64,000 nt of DNA from Aurifilum marmelostoma. Taxonomy: Eukaryota > Ascomycota > Sordariomycetes > Diaporthales > Cryphonectriaceae. Under the pieces are notes generated by a model that saw nothing but the letters and a program-made list of their open reading frames with translations, was not told the origin of the DNA and made no database searches. Below, piece by piece: positions 60,386 to 64,000 of this stretch (the stretch's first letter is position 1; each line of letters begins with the position of its first letter). Both the position numbers and the translations under genes were made by a program. The stretch spans positions 310,001 to 374,000 of the forward strand of contig JAMXSV010000016.1 of assembly GCA_027559495.1 (NCBI GenBank), read 5' to 3'.

Positions 60386-61592
60386 ATGCGTGAAACTGCG
60401 ACCCTCGTCCTGCACCCTCGACTCCGCACTCTCCTGATGGATCGGGATACAGCCATCTCCACGGACGGTAATCTACCTTCGGGTCTGCAGTTCGGCCTGG
60501 CCTGTCTGATGGGCATCACCCTCTGGAACGCGGCCGAGATCCTCCTCGTCGTCTGGTGGTCTCTCAGGCACCGCCGGAGCTTGTACTTCTGGAGCATCGT
60601 CACAGCTGCCGCCGGGACCCTGATCTGTGCAGTCTCACAGGTCGTCAAGCTAGAAGTGCCGAGCCACGACGGATCTGTCACTGTCAGCCTCGGTTCCGCG
60701 GGCTGGGTGACGATGGTATTAGGCCAATCGCTTGTCCTGTACTCGCGCCTTCATCTGCTTTGGGATAATATACGTTTTCTGCGGTACATACTGGCTGTTA
60801 TCCTCTTCAACGCTGTCGTTCTGCATATTCCCACCATCACGGTAGGCAGATTAATCTTCCTTGGCTCCCACTTCCCTGGTCTGCTTACCTTTCCACCCAG
60901 CCTTCCAACAAGGGTGATGATAATCATTGAGAAAAAAAAAAGAAGAAGAGAAGACAGAGAGAGAAAATACTGACAGGAAAGAAAGTCCATTTCTCTTCCA
61001 CCTTGTTTCTTCCAGTTCCAATCGATGGCGACACCTTGCTCTGTTCTGTCTGTTGCTAACTAAGCATTCTCTGTAGGTGGTTGTTCTAGCGTCATCCTCC
61101 AACAGCAGCTCGCAGATCGTCAGGGTGTTCACCATCCTCGAGAGAGTCCATGTCACCATCTTCTCCTTCCAGGAGCTGTGCCTCTCGGGCCTGTACCTAT
61201 GGCGGTCCTCCCACTTCCTCAAGCAATACGGCCGCCGCATCGAGACGGCCGACGACACCGCCGCCATGACGAGAATGCTCAGGTCCCTGGTCGCGATCAA
61301 CCTGGTCGTCGCCATGCTGGACTGCAGCGTGCTCGTCCTGGAGTACCTGGACCTGTACACGGTCCAGCTGACCGTCAAGAACTTCGCCTACAGCGTCAAG
61401 CTCAAGATGGAGCTGAGCGTGCTCAACGGCCTGCGGGATCTCGTCCTGCACTTCCGGAGGTTCGACACCGAGTTCCAGAGAAAAGAGCAGCAGCGCATAC
61501 ACGAGAGCATGGAGCGGCACTGGGAGTCGGCCCTGCGTAGGGCCTTTGGGGGGAGGTACGGACCAGGGAGCCTCGCGCGCGACCACAGATGA
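60386..61592 (+). CDS. multi-pass fungal membrane protein (DUF7703-like)
   Basis: Integral membrane protein of unknown role. Exons 60386-60841 and 61077-61592 sum to 972 nt, 323 aa, with a GCTAAC branch site before the acceptor. Hydrophobic segments: GLQFGLACLMGITLWNAAEILLVVWW, LYFWSIVTAAAGTLICAVSQ, VTMVLGQSLVLYSRLHLL, LRYILAVILFNAVVLHIPT, a short one at IFSFQELCLSGLYLW and RSLVAINLVVAMLDCSVLVLEY, so about six or seven TM helices. SRLHLL followed by LRYIL and later FSFQELCLSGLYLWR match the layout of ascomycete 7-TM proteins of the DUF7703 type (recognised by pattern, not confirmed). The C-terminus is charged and cytosolic (FRRFDTEFQRKEQQRI). Confidence 0.75.
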
Positions 61593-62014
61593 ACAGGAGG
61601 ACGCGGGTCATATAGTAGAGGGCCGGCAGGTCTTGAGCCCTGGTAAAACGAAATGCTCCAAATCGGAGGTAGCTGAGGCTTGCAGCGGATGACAAGATGT
61701 ATCTAGGAAACAAGTACACATGGCTGCAGTCCACGAGCTATCAATGGGATATAGAACAGGTGTAATGATGAGCACGATTCGGCTTTCTGTGAGTTGGCGT
61801 GCCAGATGATCCCAGCCTGGACAAGCATCATGAACATCCATCTCAAAGTTTCTTACAATGCTCGACTTGGTTTTTTGATGCTTGGTCCTACACATGAAAC
61901 CGTTTCCAGGCCAAAATCCCTATCATCATCAGACGTTATCACTGGTGGGCTGCTCAGTGAGCTCTCACTACTGTCAGCTTGCCTTCCTCTTCCTCCTTGT
62001 CGTAGGTCAGGCTC
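61593..62014. other. convergent 3' region
   Basis: The ends of the membrane-protein and PHD-finger genes. No gene seen. Confidence 0.5.
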
Positions 62015-63655
62015 CTAGACCTTCACCCCATTCTCCTCCACCTTCTTTCCTTTTTCGTTAAATATAATGACACTGAATGCGTCGTAGTCGCTCCCGTCAA
62101 CAAGCTGCCGGTCGTCATCGGCCTCGGGCGGCAACCAGCTGTACATGCCCCTGCCCGGGCGAGGCCACAATTTCGTAAACGACGAGTCCTCTTCCTGGGT
62201 GAGAAGCTGGTGACCTGAGGAGGACGCTCTGCTACCGTGCGCCTGCGCGGCGGCCTTGCTCTGCAATGTCCCAGGGCCAGACCGGGCTTTGGCCATCGTG
62301 GACTTTTTAGCATTGGCGGGGATTTTGCGGATGAAGTTGATGGGGCCTGTCGGGTTGGCCTCGGCGCGGCTGAAGAGACCATCGGTGGAAGTACCGGCGA
62401 AGATGGAGCGGGGCATCGTCGTTGTTGCTGATGCCTTGGTCGGGGTAGATTCTCTTGGGAAGATGGGCAGATCTGGGTGGAGCTCCGTTGCCTGCATGAG
62501 GAGGTTGACGAGATCTGCCTGGGAAAGGCCTGAGAGGTAGGCTCTCTTCTGTTTGAAATGGGTCAGCAGATCAGTACTGTACAGCAGAAATGCTCCTCAG
62601 TTGGGACTATGCGTCCCACAACCACTTACTTGACTGGCAGGTCTCCCAGCCCAGCTCACCAGCCTCGGCTGCTCGATAACAATCTTCTTTCTGGGCACCA
62701 GCCTGTCCCTCTTGGCCTGGCACACCGCACAGTACCACTTCATGTCCGGGTCCCGAACCACCTCGTCCTCGATCCAAGGGTCATGACACCGCTGATGCCA
62801 GGGGTCATTACACCCATCACAGAATACCATCTGGTTGGTGGCCGGGCTGTGCATTCGCGTGCACCTCTTGCATAGCGCCTGCTCCGTGGTTCGCTTTCCG
62901 AGCTGGTTGCGCTTCTTGAGCTTGTCCTCGGCAGCTGGGTCGTACGTGTCCGGCTTGAGGATCTGCCTGCCTGACTTGGTCATGGTCGGGGTCGAGGACG
63001 CCGCTAGTCTTGGGGTGCTCTTCTTAATCCCCTCGCCGTAGTCTGACGCCTCCGCCGGCGAAGACACATCGCTGACCTCGTCTCTCCCGCCTCGCTCGCG
63101 CTTACGCTTATTGCCAGCCAGAGGGACCGTAGATGCCACCCTCGTCGCCATCCTGGGCGATGATGAGGCTGGCAGTGGCAGCGTGGCAGAGGTTGTGTTA
63201 GGAGACTGGATCGGCGCGGCCATTGAAGTCGACTTGCTGCTGTTATTATTGCTGTTTACGCCGCCGCCGCCGCCGCTCATGCTGGCCACGATGCGCTCTC
63301 TAACGCTGTCGTAGGCTGGCTGGGAGAAGCTCGACTTCGGTGTCACCTGCGCGGTCACTGCTGCCAGGGCGGAGCCCAACCCACCTGGCTCCCCTCTCAT
63401 GCGCTTGAGAATCATCTGAGTGGCGGCTGAGAATTGGGGCACGTACGGTCTGCGAGGGGTGCTAGAGGATGAGGCCATATTGGTTGCATTGCCGGCCTGT
63501 GGCGAGGCTGTGGTCGTGGGTGCAGCATTGCTCGAAGATGGCGTGGCTGGAGCAGGCGTCGTCGTGGTCGTGCCTGGTGCCTGGTCTGCGACCTGGGGTT
63601 GAGCTGGTTGGTCGTCAGCTTCCAGATCGCCTACGCTGCGACTCGCCTCGGCCAT
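62015..63655 (-). CDS. PHD-finger chromatin protein
   Basis: Nuclear protein predicted to read histone H3 tails. Exons 63655-62630 and 62548-62015 sum to 1560 nt, 519 aa. The first 240 residues are Thr/Ser/Pro/Ala-rich and disordered, with a basic patch NKRKRERGG as likely nuclear signal. A Cys4-His-Cys3 PHD finger lies at about residues 263-313: CKRCTRMH, FCDGCNDPWHQRCHDPW and WYCAVCQAKR. A short helical region opens exon 2 (LSGLSQADLVNLLMQATELHPDL). The tail holds the acidic, aromatic RGMYSWLPPEADDDRQ. Start: the frame is open further up, but 63655 is its first ATG; an out-of-frame ATG at 63663 makes a 10-codon uORF that overlaps it. Confidence 0.88.
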
Positions 63656-64000
63656 CTTGACATGCAAATCACCAGGCACAGATCGAGAGGGTTTGGTCCA
63701 GGATCAAAGTTGCGCCGCAGAAGTCTGGGACGGGTGCTCCCGTTTCGGAACGCACGAAGATGATTCGTAATTGAATTTCGAAGACGCGCACTCTTGCACT
63801 GCTATATGAAGGTATCGGTCGTGTTTGGGATGGAGTTAGAGTGGTCTGATTATCTCCGAACATAGTTGGAGTAAAGGAAGGTACGCACGTGCAAATCACG
63901 TGATTGTGGAGCTCGACAGAGACTCATGCCTACCACCTCGTCCTGCAGTCACTCGGGGATCTCCTCTAGCAGTCAATTCTTGATGGGGTCGTCGTCTATG
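63656..64000. other. right edge, promoter of PHD-finger gene
   Basis: Nothing coding is seen; this is the upstream region of the minus-strand PHD gene and includes the overlapping uORF start at 63663. Confidence 0.45.

Overview
The window comes from the nuclear genome of a filamentous ascomycete, most likely a Sordariomycete; I could not name the species. The grounds are short GT-AG introns with CTRAC-type branch points, GC-rich codon use, fungal-only families (Zn2Cys6 factors, HET domain, LaeA-like methyltransferase, Whi5/Nrm1) and single-gene transcription units on both strands. I find 23 protein genes and one tRNA. Most exon structures were checked by summing exon lengths, and nearly all give an exact multiple of three. 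The exceptions are four genes that each miss by one base at a C/G run, and one gene with a single in-frame stop.

Layout. 1-8 kb: an ABCC-type ABC transporter with a GC-AG intron, then an anion:cation symporter-type MFS transporter. 8-14 kb: a Whi5/Nrm1 G1/S repressor behind a repeat-rich leader, convergent with a secreted GH27 alpha-galactosidase. 14-22 kb: a Zn2Cys6 factor, a secreted CE16-type acetylesterase, a glycine-zipper/His-rich small protein and an alpha/beta hydrolase. 22-31 kb: a housekeeping block with mitochondrial malate dehydrogenase, the ER P5A ATPase (Spf1 type) and a MOSC-domain protein.

31-50 kb has a more accessory character: a small secreted cysteine-rich protein, two adjacent regulator genes (one with only a middle-homology region, one with only a zinc cluster), a HET-domain protein, a tartrate/D-malate dehydrogenase-like enzyme, a LaeA-like methyltransferase and a FAD monooxygenase. 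It contains no PKS, NRPS or terpene synthase, so I do not call it a biosynthetic cluster. 50-64 kb: an APC permease, initiator tRNA-Met, an ASNSD1-like asparagine synthetase paralogue, an amidase interrupted by one TGA, a multi-pass membrane protein and a PHD-finger protein.

The observations most worth a second look are the 14-nt microexon inside a zinc cluster, the GC-AG intron, the amidase stop codon, the zinc-cluster-only / middle-region-only regulator pair, and the four single-base frame breaks at C/G runs, which look like consensus errors rather than biology. I did not see a clearly novel multi-gene system.
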